Of a stretch of DNA of 43,210 nucleotides, positions 33,137 to 43,210 are shown one piece after another (the first letter of the stretch is position 1; every line of letters begins with the position of its first letter). A program made the translations under genes and the position numbers. Source of the stretch: Vitrella brassicaformis. Its lineage: Eukaryota > Sar > Vitrellaceae. The stretch spans positions 68,755 to 111,964 of the forward strand of contig CDMY01000334.1 of the NCBI GenBank assembly GCA_001179505.1. Reading direction: 5' to 3'. The notes below the pieces were generated by a model, which saw only the letters and a program-made list of their open reading frames with translations, did no database searches and had not been told where the DNA came from.

Positions 33137-35907
33137 ATGCGTGCATCTGGCGTCGAGCGTCTCCTTTTACCCTCCTCCACTACCCACTCCCACCTCCCCC
33201 TGCCCCTCCCTCCCATCCCACGCAGGCCACTGGTCGTCCACCACACTGCCAAGCACTTCGCCACGGCAACCAAGAGGACAGCAGCAGCATCAGCAGCATC
33301 AGCATCAGCAGCAGCAGCCAGGGTGCCCGTGAGGAAGATCCCAGGTCCTGCTGCGGCCCACGAGGCTGTGAGTGCGCCGAGGATGGTGGGGATGGACAGC
33401 GCGTCGCTGTCTTTGGCCGTGCAGAGTGCGGTGGTCGATGGCTATGACGACCACCCCTTCTGGCTGGCGGCTGCGAGGCGGTTCAGAGCCCTCCTGCAGG
33501 ACCCGGCTCCGCTGCACCTCGACGTATGTGATCGATGTGCGTACGTGTGTGCGCACAATAAATAGGATAATGCGATGCACTGCACATTTATCTGTCTGTC
33601 TGCATGTGTGTGTGCGTGTGTTGGGTATCAGGATGCGGCAACTCTGCTTGGCTGCTTCGTCCAGGCAGGATGGGCTGAGACGCCCGACGTCGACAACCAG
33701 CAGCAGCAACACGCCTCAGCGGAGGCCGATCCACTCCCCTCCCCCTCTCCCTCTCCCTCTCCACCTCGTGTGTTGACGGACCGCGAGGCGCTCGAGGCTG
33801 CTGTAGCGGCTGACGTGCGGCGGCTGTCGCTGGCGGAGCTGTGCGGCGAGAGGATATCGGGCGAAATGGACCGCATGACCGCCATGCACATCGCCATGGT
33901 ACGCACCCACACACTGACTGACACACAACACGTTGCATGGATGGATGGATGGGTATCTGTCTGTCAGTTCACGTCAGCCTTCTCCCTGTCGGGCCACGCC
34001 AGCGCGCCCCTCTACGCCGCCCTGGCCACGCGCATGAGGGACAAAATCCGACTGTCGTCGGCCACGCCCGAGAGCATCGCCATCTTCATTTGTGCGTACG
34101 AGCGGCTCACTGCCAAGGGCCTGTGTGGCGTGTCGATGGAGCTGCTCGACGTGTGCCTCAAGATCGTCAAAGACCACGTGGGGGCCTTCTCGGCCGGCGA
34201 CCTGAGCAACGTGCTCGCGTGTGTGGGCCGGATGCACCTCAGAGACCACACACTGGTGGGTGGGTGGGGGCTCGTTGGTTGGGGACCATCCATCCATCCA
34301 TCCATCGAGTGTGTGTGTGTGTGTGGCAGACCCCAGTGCTGTTTCAGCGCGCCTCGCAGACCTTCCTGGAGCCGAAGGAGGACGGCACGGGCGCCCAGTT
34401 TGTGTGCTCCTTGTCGGCCTCACAGATGGTGGCACTCCTCACCGCTTTCGCCAGGACACAATGCCCAAACGAGGTAGGTAGGGCGTGTCGGTCAGCTCAG
34501 CTGTGTGTGTGGGGGTGTGGGTGTGGCGGGGGGCATGTTCGCCGTGTGTGTGTGTGTGTGTGTGTGTGTGGCGTTAGATGTTGTTCAAGGCGGCTGCGGA
34601 GCTCTTGAAGGACGGGCGGTTCTTGACGCAGCTGACGCCGGGCGACATCACCGATGCCGTCTACGCCTACGCCAAGTTCCACCTGCAGCACCCGGTGCTC
34701 TTCGACCTCTTGTGTGTCGAGGCTCGCAAGAAGCTCCACCAGTTCACCATGCCGCAAATCAGCCAAGTGAGATGAGCGACAGATGGGAAGCGGCCGACGC
34801 ACAATTCTGACCTGCATCTCTCTCTGTTGTCTGTCTGTGTGATGATGTGCGTGTCGATCGGTCAGCTGCTGATATCTCTGGCGCGTTCGGGTGCGACCTC
34901 TCCGGTGCTGACGGACCGTGTGGCGACGCTCATCAGCCGCACTCTGCACCGAACCGACTCCACCATTGGCGAGGCCTTCAAGGACACGACAGCCGTCGAG
35001 GTGCTCAACCTGGCGATGGCCATGGCGCGGTTCCTGGTCCGCAGCCCACAAACCTTCAAAGTGCTGTCCATCGTCCTGCAGTCGCCCTCCCCACACACAG
35101 CCCACGACAGCTCGGTCATCGAGTGAGTGCGTGAGCCGGCCTAGCGACCCCAGGATGGATGGATGGATGGACGGATGTGCGTGTGTGTCAGAGATCTGCT
35201 GGGATCGGACCACGGGGTGTCGGTGCCAGAAGTGTCGCCATCAGCTGCTGCTGCTACTGATGAGCAGCCACCAGCTGAGGGCCGGCCGTCTCGCGGCTCG
35301 CGCCTCAAGGCTTTGGGTGTGATCGACATTGTCAATGTGTATCACGCCTGGGCAAAGGTGCACCTCAACGACCAGCCACTCTTCCAGGCAGGCAGGCAAA
35401 CACGCACACGACACGACCCATACCAGGCCGCACCATCTCAGATGGTGTCTGTGATTGCCTTACAGAAGGCCAGCATCGAGTTGGGTGCGGCACTGTCGTG
35501 CGGCCGCGTGACGCCCGCCCTTGGCATCAAGTACCTGTCGGCGTGCAGCAAGTTGGCCTACCGTGACCACGACCTGCAGACGGCCGTCATAGAACTCATC
35601 AAGACACACGGAGTCGACAAACTCACCGTCGTCGAGGCGAGTCGAGCCGAGCCGAGCAACCACACAAACCAATCCAATCCACACACACACGCAGCCAAAT
35701 CACATCTGTGTGTGATGCCTGCAGCTGCTCAAGTGTGCGACGGCGGTGGATCGGTTGGGTGTGAGTTTCCCCGAGTTGGAGGCGCATGTGAGCAAGGTGC
35801 TGCCCAACGAGGTGCGGCTGCGGGAGCCGGTCCACTGGCGGGGCTACAGCGCCTTCACCAAAATCAAGAGGGGACCGCTGCCGAGAAAACGCAAATGGGG
35901 CTGGTAG
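33137..35907 (+). CDS. Helical-repeat protein, probably organellar RNA-binding (HPR/FASTK-like)
   Basis: About ten exons. The start MRASGVERLLLPSSTTHSHL continues Pro/His/Arg-rich and Ala-rich with no acid for about 70 residues, which suggests a mitochondrial or plastid presequence. The body is a chain of about 35-40-residue helical pairs of the 'L....a...l...' type: ATPESIAIFICAYERLTAKG, FSAGDLSNVLACVGRMHLRD, LTPGDITDAVYAYAKFHLQH, FTMPQISQLLISLARSGATS, RLKALGVIDIVNVYHAWAKV and VTPALGIKYLSACSKLAYRD. This resembles heptatricopeptide/FASTK-like solenoids of apicomplexan and chromerid mitochondria that bind rRNA fragments. A basic tail (FTKIKRGPLPRKRKWGW) ends at TAG 35905; no RAP domain was seen. 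One intron uses a GC donor (35388). The family is inferred from the repeat pattern; another alpha-solenoid is possible. Confidence 0.6.
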
Positions 35908-36398
35908 ACAGACAGACAGACAGAGAGGCAGACAGACAGACAGAGCGATGGATGGATGGGCCAAACCTCCGAGGGAGGGGAGGGGGTACTGTCCGTGAGG
36001 GAGGGAGTGTGTCAATGTGCACACAGGGAGGTTGCGTGCGTATGCAAAAAAGATATATATGCGGCTGGGTTAAGTGGGACGTGATGTGACGTGACCCTCG
36101 TGGTAACAGGTGGGAAGGATGGAACATTCGATGTCCAGTCAACACCACCGTAAGTCCATCCACAGACATCGACCGTGAGAAGGTGCACAGCGCTATCGCC
36201 AGAAAGAAGGATTGAACGACAACAAACAACAAACAACAAAAGTACCATCCAAGTCGGTCTGATAGATACGGCCGTCCGTCCGTCCCTCCGCAAAGTATCT
36301 CAGAGAGGACAGCAGGTACACACACACACACATGCAGCCGCAGACGAGCCGACGATTCATTCAATCCACCCACCCACCCCCCCAGAGCTATAGCTCTA
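35908..36398. other. Convergent intergenic region, no gene seen
   Basis: 3' flanks of the helical-repeat gene and the DUF900 gene. It contains a GACA tract (35907-35942), GGAT repeats and AACAACAAAC repeats (36219-36240). Confidence 0.65.
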
Positions 36399-39300
36399 TC
36401 ATCCGGTGACGGAGACCAGGAAGGACGGTGCGACCCGGTACACCCACACGTTTCCCTCCCTACGGTCGAGGCGCGATGTCCGCTGTCTCGCACGCCGCCG
36501 GGTCGTCAGGATCTCACGGATGTCGTCTATGATCTCACGGTTCAGCGTGTAGAACACCTGCACACACACACACACACACACGCCAGAGGGAGAGAGAGAG
36601 AGAGAGATCTGGACCGTGGGCGGCGTGGCTCTCTGTCCACTCTATATATAGCTGCCACCTTACATGTCGGATGGCGTGGACGTTTTGCTCGACAAAGGTC
36701 GTGTCAATCACGTCCACGTCGAGCCACTCGGCCTCCCTCTTGGCAACCTCGCCCCTCCCTCCCCACCCCTCCGTGCCGCTGCTACGGCCGACTTGGGAGG
36801 CCTTGATGATGCTCGGCGGCTTGGTGCCTCGGCCAGACATGACACCGTCGTCGTGTCCTCGATGGGCGACGCGACTGCCAGATGGTGAGGCGGGCTCGGC
36901 GGGGACTATGGGCCTGCGAAGTGAGAAGACCCGGCGGCCCAGGCTGCTCTTGCGGTTGAACATCTCAGCGTAGTAGAGGGCCTGACAAGACAAGCAGCAA
37001 CAGGAGGGACACTCAAAGCTTGAATGAAATGAATGAAGCCTTCCCCCCCGCCCCCTCAAAATCAAATAAATCAGGTACTGACTTGATCGCGCGTATCGGC
37101 ATAGATGGTGATCATGTTGCAGAACGTCCGAAGGAGGGTGTGGTCTTGCGAAACGAAGTCGTCCAGCTCGTAGTCGGGGTTGAGGAAGGTGGCGGTGACC
37201 AGCTCAAGGGGCGGGGGGAGGGGCTGAGACATCGACGGCTGAGCGGCCGCCGAGCTGTCGTCGGAGAGGAGGGGTGGGCTGGTGCCTGACGGCTGCTGCT
37301 GCTGCTGCTGGAGACCCCAGGGCTGAAGATCGCAGGGGCGGAACAACCTGAACCGACCCGACACACAAGAGGATCTGTGTTGCACAGTGAAGTGGCGCTG
37401 TCTGTCTGTCTGTCTGTGTGTCTGTCTGTGCTGGTCATTCACCCACCCCTCTTCGGCACAGAGACGTAGTGCGTTGAGAGCCACGCGAGCACCCATCGAG
37501 TGGGCCAACAGGTGGATCTGCTGGACACCTGTGTGTGCCATCAAAAAGTAAAAAAGTTCTTGACAATTGCTGAATGAACGAGTGGGTGTGCCGCTCTAGT
37601 GCAGTGAGTGCGTGCAGCTGACCAGTAGCCTGGAGAGCCACCAAGAACGCCACGAAGTTCTTGCCACACGCAATCGATGACCCGTTCTCCATCGCGCTGT
37701 AGTACGCAAAGGGCGTGTGGCCTGAAATGAACGCAACAACAGGGAGGAGATACAGACAGACATGCCAGTGGAGTGGAGCCCAGCTATTGGCTGTCCACCC
37801 GTATCCGTGCGTCGTGCACTGCACTTCACTAACCTCCAGGCCAGTGAAAGAGGAAAGGTTTCATGTAGGATGGCAGCGAGCAAAAGCTGGCGAGCTGCGC
37901 GAAGAGCCTCAGTCCCGTTGCCAGGCTGCAGTTGTACCCTGCACACAACACCATACAACACACGCACCGAGCGAGGCACAGAGGCACAGACAGCACATCA
38001 TGGGAGGCAGCTGAGCTAGGGGGACCGGACCGTATACCAATCGCCAACGGTCGGTCGCATGCACACCTGGGACGAAGATGACGGCTTCGCTCGCCGCCCT
38101 GTCATCCCATTTCCTCTGCCAGCCGTCCACCGACAGCTCGACCCGCTCAAACGAGAAATCCGCCTCGTCACGGGGGAAGTAATGGTACCCATCGTCGGTG
38201 TGCCCATCACGGTCGCCAGCCGGCTTGTCGCCCTTGGCTCCCTCCCTCGAGCCCCACCTCCATGTCCATCCTCGCCTGCCAGATGACGCCTGCCTCGCCT
38301 CTTCTTGCTTGCGATCGCGATCTCCCTGAAAGAGGGAAGAGTAAATGGGATGGATCCGGTGCACTGGCCTTCTGCCTGACAGGGCAGTGCCCTCCCGCCT
38401 ACTTGTGAGCCAACGAAGCTCCTTTCTGTTGTGCCGGTCTCTGTCGTGGCGGCCCCGGCATCACCGTCCACAATGCCCGCCTCGAGATCGCCCCCATCGC
38501 GAGCAGCTGCTGGCTGTACGCCGTTGTTCTGGCCGATCCATTCCCATGACACATGCTCGCGAGTGGGGTGCCGGGGGGCAGCGCGAATTCGCACTTCGGA
38601 GGGATGTGCTGGGGCGTGGGCGTGCTCGCGGTGTGAGGCCTGCGCAGAGGGCTCGTACACGTGGCCCGAGACGAACAGACCTGAATGCGATGGAAGGAGG
38701 CACCACAAAGAATGGATGAAGGGGTGGGCAAGGGGTGGCGATTAATCGATTTGCGCTGGGTGGTCGTGTTTTGTGTTGTGTCATGTTGTGCTGTGCTGTC
38801 TTGTGTTGAATTGCCAACCTACCTCTCTCAGCATCCACACTCACGACAACAGACGAGGTGCCAATCGAACTAGTGAAGCTGGGTACCTGCAGTCCAGTCA
38901 AAGACAAGAAACAACAAAGTCCGCTTTGGCGGCCAGTAACTAAGGCAGACATGGCATGGCTGCACTGTTCTGTGTGTATGCTCACTCACGTTCATCCTCA
39001 GCCCCTCCAGAGACCAGCTTGCCGCATCCACGTCCACCTCCCGACACAGCGACACTCCTTCCCCGCTCCTCCCTCCACCCATAGACAAGGGGGCCGGTCC
39101 GTAAGGATCTCTCTCCAGCCCGATCTCTCTCACGATCTCCCACCCACTGCTGTCGCGTGGCTGGCCGACCGACGCAGGCGCAGAGACGGAAGATGCCTCG
39201 CCGAGGAGAGCTGGCGGGACATCACTTGCTGTTTGGCGCGCCGTGCGGGCCGTCGGTGGGTGGCCCGGTGTGGACGGCGAGGGGGTCGCCTGGGGCAGAG

Positions 39301-41718
39301 ATGGAGGGAATGGGTAATCGGTGATTGCGACACGGGGGAAATCTGACGCAGTAGAAGGAGGAAGGAGGGATGCAACTGATGCCCTCGTGCCATGGCGAAT
39401 TCGTTACCTCTGAAGAAGGCTCCAGAGACGCTGCATTCGACCTCAGCTACGCCCCACAGCAGGCCCTTGACGTCGTGGAGCCATCCAGCAATCGACGGGT
39501 AGCGAGATGGCGGACTGGGGCTGCGACTGTCACCACCGAGATGCGGTGCAAGGCCAGGGCATGGCGAAGGACGACGGCGAGACTGAGAAGTGCCAGGCAG
39601 GGACGCCTTGGCGAAACCCAACGTCTGAAAAATTCTCACATTAACAGGCAAACACGGTGTTCGCTGATTCGGTCTGCCCCTTTTGTTTGTATCAGTTTGG
39701 TTACGTACCATGCAAATGAAGCCGCTGCCCGTGCCGACCTCGCGAGCCTTGAACGGGCTACACGGCCGGCCGTGACTCCAGTAGCCAACGATTTCCTCCC
39801 CATGGTACTCATCTGATGACCAAACAACAAGTAGTTCCGCATTGCTTCTCCGTGTCTCGATGAAGTTCCGACTCTCCGTCCGCTCACCTTCACGCCAGCG
39901 TCCAAACCTGCGACAGGAAGACAGATAGAATTGGCATCCATCGTTGAGGGTAGGTGTGATGGCACTGGAATGTTCGTTCATCTCACCCGTGCGGTAGGCC
40001 TGCGTCATCCACTTCACCCACGTACCTGATCAACGAGCGGACAAACCAGGCAGGCAGGCAGGCAGGCCTCTCTAAATCTGCCCGTCTGCCTCAAACGAAG
40101 CGTGTCTGCCCATTCCCCCGGCCGCGTCACCTCGCTCTGTGTCCGCCTCGCTTCGATAGCCGTCTGCCAGGAGCCCCCAGTAGGCAAGAGCAGTACCGAC
40201 GCATAATGGGTATGCGCTGGAAGACATAGATGCGTGCCGCAGCGCCCAGGTCGGCCTTGCCAAGGGTCGGGGGGTGGGGTGGAGGTCTGGGTGGGAGCAC
40301 CGACGCATGGATGATCTCCCACCTTCTCAGACGGCACTGCTTGACACCGCACCATCCGTTGAGCATCACCAACGGCAGCACATGGATGCAGAACTGCATC
40401 GATTCGATCGAGGAGATGAGGAAGCAAAGGAACAAACAAACACATGAGTCCCATCCCATATGTATTGACCGTGTATTGTATGTACACCCACCCACCTGTG
40501 AGACGAGAAAGATGAGGACTTGGCCGATAAGGTAAACGAAAAAGAGCACCGGCAGCACACTCATATTGTCACCGGTTGGCGAGGACGGGTCCCCTCCCTG
40601 GCCCAGTGATGTCAGAAGCATCGCCATGTCACGATCCCCGGGGACCCCCGGCTGATTCGCATCCGCGGCAGTGCCGTTCGACGGACAGCCCCCGGCTGAC
40701 TCGGAGTCACACTGAGAGCTGCAGCTGAAGCCTGATGCGCAGACAAACACGAAGGTCCATTGCCTGCTGGTCTTGTTGTTTCTGTACTTACCTTGCTCAC
40801 TGCCCTTGTAGATCACAGCGATGAGGAGGGCAATCATCGTCGCGTAACTGAAGTACAAACACCTGACAATTAAGCAAACATCCACCAAGGAGGGATGAGA
40901 TGGGATCATGAGATCGATGGCGTCTTTTCGGTTGGTTGTATGCAAACCATCTAAGGTTGAGCTGAACTTGCGTCCATGCCATCCAGAACATGACCGCCAG
41001 CAGGAGGGCTACACCCAAGCCGAAGACGGTGTTGCGCCCAATGTCGGGCCCTGAATATGACACACGCAATGCATACAGTCACTACATGCAGCACGACGTG
41101 GCAAGTGACACACACACTGCTGAGCCTTACCGTACTGGAAGTTGATACCTGCGATCGCATCACACACATCACACAGGAGGTCACACAGAGTCCGATGAGG
41201 CTGACAGTAGGCAAGCCTGGATGATGGTGTGTCTTACTTACTGATGCGGCCTTCCTTGTTGCAGATTTCGATGGAAGCGATGCCGAAAAGGATGCACAGC
41301 AGGGCGAACACCAGCAGAGTGCGACCACGGGAGTGACGGCGATAGTGACCTGTTCAATGAGTGAATGAGTAGCACAGACACACACATACATCAATCCATC
41401 CATCGACTTGCTGTCTGAATGGCTTTCGCCATCGGCGTCAACGAATCAAGTCAAGGCCTGCTAACGAACCTCGAAATCTGATGAGTACACATCACACACG
41501 CATCCACGTGCCTCCCTGCCTGCTCAAGCAATCACCTGCGGATGAACTTGCGATATTCCAGCCATGGCAGAGTGATCTGAACGATGCACAGCGCACTCAT
41601 CCAGAGGGTCCCTCCCTACCATCCCACCCACTCACTCACTCACCTGCTGAAACTTCTCTATAGCGTCTGCGAACTCGGTGTCGTCAACAGGGAAGCGCAC
41701 CTCCCTGCCCTCGGCCAT
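36399..41718 (-). CDS. Polytopic membrane protein with MORN-like segment and DUF900-type alpha/beta hydrolase domain
   Basis: About 22 exons; start MAEGREVRFPVDDTEFADAI at 41718. The N-terminal third has about four membrane helices: LLVFALLCILFGIASIEICN, FGLGVALLLAVMFWMAWTQV, SYATMIALLIAVIY, and VLPVLFFVYLIGQVLIFLVS; a Cys-bearing loop (FSCSSQCDSESAGGC) lies between the last two. Next is a MORN-like segment: YVGEVDDAGLPHGFGRWREG (exons at 40025-39987 and from 39907) and GEEIVGYWSHGRPCSPF. A long low-complexity linker follows, then the hydrolase: AVIFVPGYNCSLATGLRLFA, KPFLFHWPGGHTPFAYYSAM, the nucleophile elbow QIHLLAHSMGARVALNALRL (Ser near 37500), LNPDYELDDF (likely catalytic Asp) and a His in NVHAIRHVFYTLNREIIDDI near the C-terminus. 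This order matches PF05990/DUF900. The exon at 41477-41470 is only 8 nt and that at 41148-41131 is 18 nt. The joins near 38841 and 40300 are uncertain. Substrate unknown. Confidence 0.75.
41470..41477 (-). other. 8-nt microexon of the DUF900 gene
   Basis: Reads ATTTCGAG on the minus strand between acceptor catcag and donor gttcgt. It joins ATCCGCAG to GTCACTATC in phase (IRRFRGHYRR), and without it the frame is lost. The neighbouring exons end and start at good splice sites (41536 and 41349). Confidence 0.6.
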
Positions 41719-41995
41719 CAGTCGTCTTCCTCTGTGAGAGATCTCGAGGGAACCGATATGAGATTCGTGTTTCTGCTGCGGAGGAAGAAGGGATTCTAAC
41801 ATCACTTTTCCATCCCCTCCTCTCCTCCCCCCTAAGCTCGCAAAAGCGGCCTTCCTCCTGATCTACCAGCTGCAGCTCTGCACAAGCTTTATTCGGCCGG
41901 TCTGCCATGCAAGCCGTTGGTGCCTCGCTCCCTTCCATCGCCGTTGGCTGAGATTGGAAGAGGCTCGACAACAGATCCCGCAGCTGGAGTCGACA
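41719..41995. promoter_or_regulatory. Bidirectional promoter region, DUF900 gene / TLDc gene
   Basis: 277 bp between start codons, with CTAAGCTCGC (the motif on the minus strand) at 41832-41841. Confidence 0.5.
41832..41841 (-). promoter_or_regulatory. GCGAGCTTAG promoter motif (DUF900 gene)
   Basis: Exact 10-mer on the minus strand, preceded by TTTT, 113 bp upstream of the DUF900-gene ATG. Confidence 0.45.
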
Positions 41996-42802
41996 ATGGC
42001 AAGCGGCTCTCATGCGGATGAGGCACCGATTGCGTCGCCCGTTGAACCCCAATACAGCCCGACCAAGGAGGCGCCCACCGGCTCGACCGCCGTCAGTGCT
42101 TCTGCTGGTGTGTTGGGCCTGACAGACGAGCAGCAGGATGCTCTCCGCGGCTGGGTGGACGGCAGGCAGCTGCGGCTGCTCTACAGGTGTGTGGGTACAA
42201 ACCCGTGGTATATATACATGATGAATGAGCGTGTGGTCGTTCTGTCGATCCTGTCTGTCATTGCAATCAGGGCGAGTTGCGATGGCTCCCGCTATGAAGA
42301 TCTGCTCCGCTGTGTGCGCGACGCAGGGCCGCTGGTGTTTGTCATCCGCAAGGACGATTACGTGTTCGGGGGCTACATGGGTGACGGCCTCAAGCTCCCT
42401 GAGGATCCACGAGGATTCGACTCATACAGCTCTGATCTGTGGCATTTCTCGCTGGCCGGGCACTTCGATGGGCCGACCAAGATCAAGCTGCTCCACACGT
42501 GGGAGAAGCGTGTGACGGTGGCCGGGCCGGAGGGCAACCCGCCTCTGAAGTGCGGCGGAAACGTACGCCTCTGCATTGCTCGGCTGTTTCTCGGCACTCT
42601 AAGTCTGGCCGGTGGCGCTAATGGCTCTCCTGGTGATGATGTGCTCAGCTGCCGCCACTGGGTGGACAACCGTGATGTGCCTGCGGGGTATCGCGGGTCG
42701 AGAGCTGAGCATGGCGGCGCTGATAACGATGGAGCGGCGTATTTCGGAGGCAAATGGCGCTTTCAGGCCGACGACGTGCATGTGCTGAGCCTCTCGCAAT
42801 AG
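41996..42802 (+). CDS. TLDc-domain protein
   Basis: Two exons, 41996-42186 and 42271-42802, joined in phase at YR/AS. The start MASGSHADEAPIASPVEP is at ATG 41996. A disordered Ser/Pro/Thr-rich N-terminus (about 45 residues) is followed by a TLDc domain: LRLLYRASCDGSRYEDLLRC matches 'LLYxAsxDGxsxxxFHxxC', PLVFVIRKDDYVFGGYMGDG matches 'tlvlikxxxgxvFGGYxxxxW', then SSDLWHFSLAGHFDGPTKIK. The domain's usual final strands ('fgxGxxxLxixx') may correspond to NVRLCIARLFLGTLSLAGGA, and the tail ends KWRFQADDVHVLSLSQ at TAG 42800. TLDc proteins are linked to oxidative-stress resistance and V-ATPase regulation in animals and yeast, but protist members are mostly uncharacterised. It shares its promoter region with the DUF900 hydrolase gene. 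Confidence 0.82.
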   Translation: MASGSHADEAPIASPVEPQYSPTKEAPTGSTAVSASAGVLGLTDEQQDALRGWVDGRQLRLLYRCVGTNPWYIYMMNERVVVLSILSVIAIRASCDGSRYEDLLRCVRDAGPLVFVIRKDDYVFGGYMGDGLKLPEDPRGFDSYSSDLWHFSLAGHFDGPTKIKLLHTWEKRVTVAGPEGNPPLKCGGNVRLCIARLFLGTLSLAGGANGSPGDDVLSCRHWVDNRDVPAGYRGSRAEHGGADNDGAAYFGGKWRFQADDVHVLSLSQ

Positions 42803-43210
42803 CCGGCGGCTCCGGCAGGGCCGTTGTACAAGTGCCGTGAGCATGGCGCTGTGTGTCTTGAGCATGGCATACAGTGTCTGTATGCTCCGTGTGCTTCGCG
42901 CGTTCCATCTGTGCGTCTCTGTTCGTCGCGGTGTGTGTTTCGACTGGCTGTCTTCTGCGTGTTTGGACTGACCATTTTTTGCTTGCTTCTTCGCTATTGC
43001 CTTCCGTTTCGGTGTGTGTCTTTCGCTTCCGTTTGCAGCCGCTTTGTTGTGATCATTGATCTGTGAGGACTAGACGAACTTTGTCGCCCGTTAATGCATG
43101 TACGTTTCACTAAAAGCTCAGCTACTCGCTGCTACGTGGCTTGCATGCCCCACGTGTCCTCAGTCTTCTTCTGGACAGTGCAGTGGGTGGCAGTAGGTAA
43201 GTAAGGAGGT
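42803..43210. other. 3' flank of the TLDc gene, no further gene seen
   Basis: T-rich DNA (TTTGGACTGACCATTTTTTG and similar) with few microsatellites. A Cys-rich open frame at 42824-43066 has no coding character beyond being open. Confidence 0.55.

Noticed and set aside
40132-40311. Alternative frame reading AYPLCVGTALAYWGLLADG as a fifth membrane helix in the DUF900 gene
   Set aside because: It would put the next exon in a frame that cannot reach the MORN-like segment (GEVDDAGLPHGFGRWREG). The other frame (IYVFQRIPIMRRYC) joins in phase.
42824-43066. Cys-rich open frame after the TLDc gene
   Set aside because: No start context, splice partners or family resemblance; most likely 3' UTR.

Overview
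The window is nuclear DNA from an intron-rich, GC-rich unicellular eukaryote. Protein-coding exons are short, typically 15 to 100 codons, and are separated by introns of about 60 to 150 bases packed with CA/GT, TGTC and CATC microsatellites. Nuclear genes for a trigger-factor chaperone and for other proteins with signal-plus-transit-like N-termini suggest a complex plastid reached through the secretory route. Together these features fit a photosynthetic alveolate, most likely a chromerid such as Vitrella. That placement is an inference from gene style; no marker gene in the window proves it. No bacterial operon, rRNA, tRNA, CRISPR array or transposase was seen.

Thirteen genes are well supported and one tiny gene is doubtful. 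From left to right they are: NRDE2-like nuclear RNA-silencing factor (minus, 3' end outside the window); plastid-type trigger factor (plus); small secreted Cys-rich protein (minus); LON-N-terminal-domain protein (plus); doubtful 39-residue ORF (plus); aldo/keto reductase (minus); RRP1/Nop52 ribosome-biogenesis factor with PP1-docking motifs (plus); putative plastid protein (minus); Sec1/Munc18 protein (plus, with a 300-N assembly gap inside one intron); unrecognised, possibly F-box-like protein (minus); ribophorin I/OST1 (plus); helical-repeat, probably organellar RNA-binding protein (plus); polytopic membrane protein with a MORN-like segment and a DUF900-type alpha/beta hydrolase domain (minus); TLDc-domain protein (plus).

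The layout is striking. Twelve of the thirteen solid genes form six head-to-head pairs whose start codons are only about 90 to 290 bp apart. Two short motifs recur in these promoters: GCGAGCTT(A/T), lying about 85 to 115 bp upstream of the start codon on the coding strand of four genes, and a palindrome AGGGTTT-N(1-2)-AAACCCT in three promoters. These are the best candidates for an undescribed regulatory code here.

The genes do not form one pathway. They are housekeeping genes for RNA processing, ribosome assembly, N-glycosylation, vesicle fusion and organelle proteostasis. Other points of interest are frequent GC-AG introns, an 8-nt microexon, introns with complementary CA and GT tracts, a 15-bp perfect hairpin downstream of the LON gene, and the unusual membrane/MORN/DUF900 fusion. 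All exon boundaries were set by eye from splice signals and reading phase, so individual junctions may be off.
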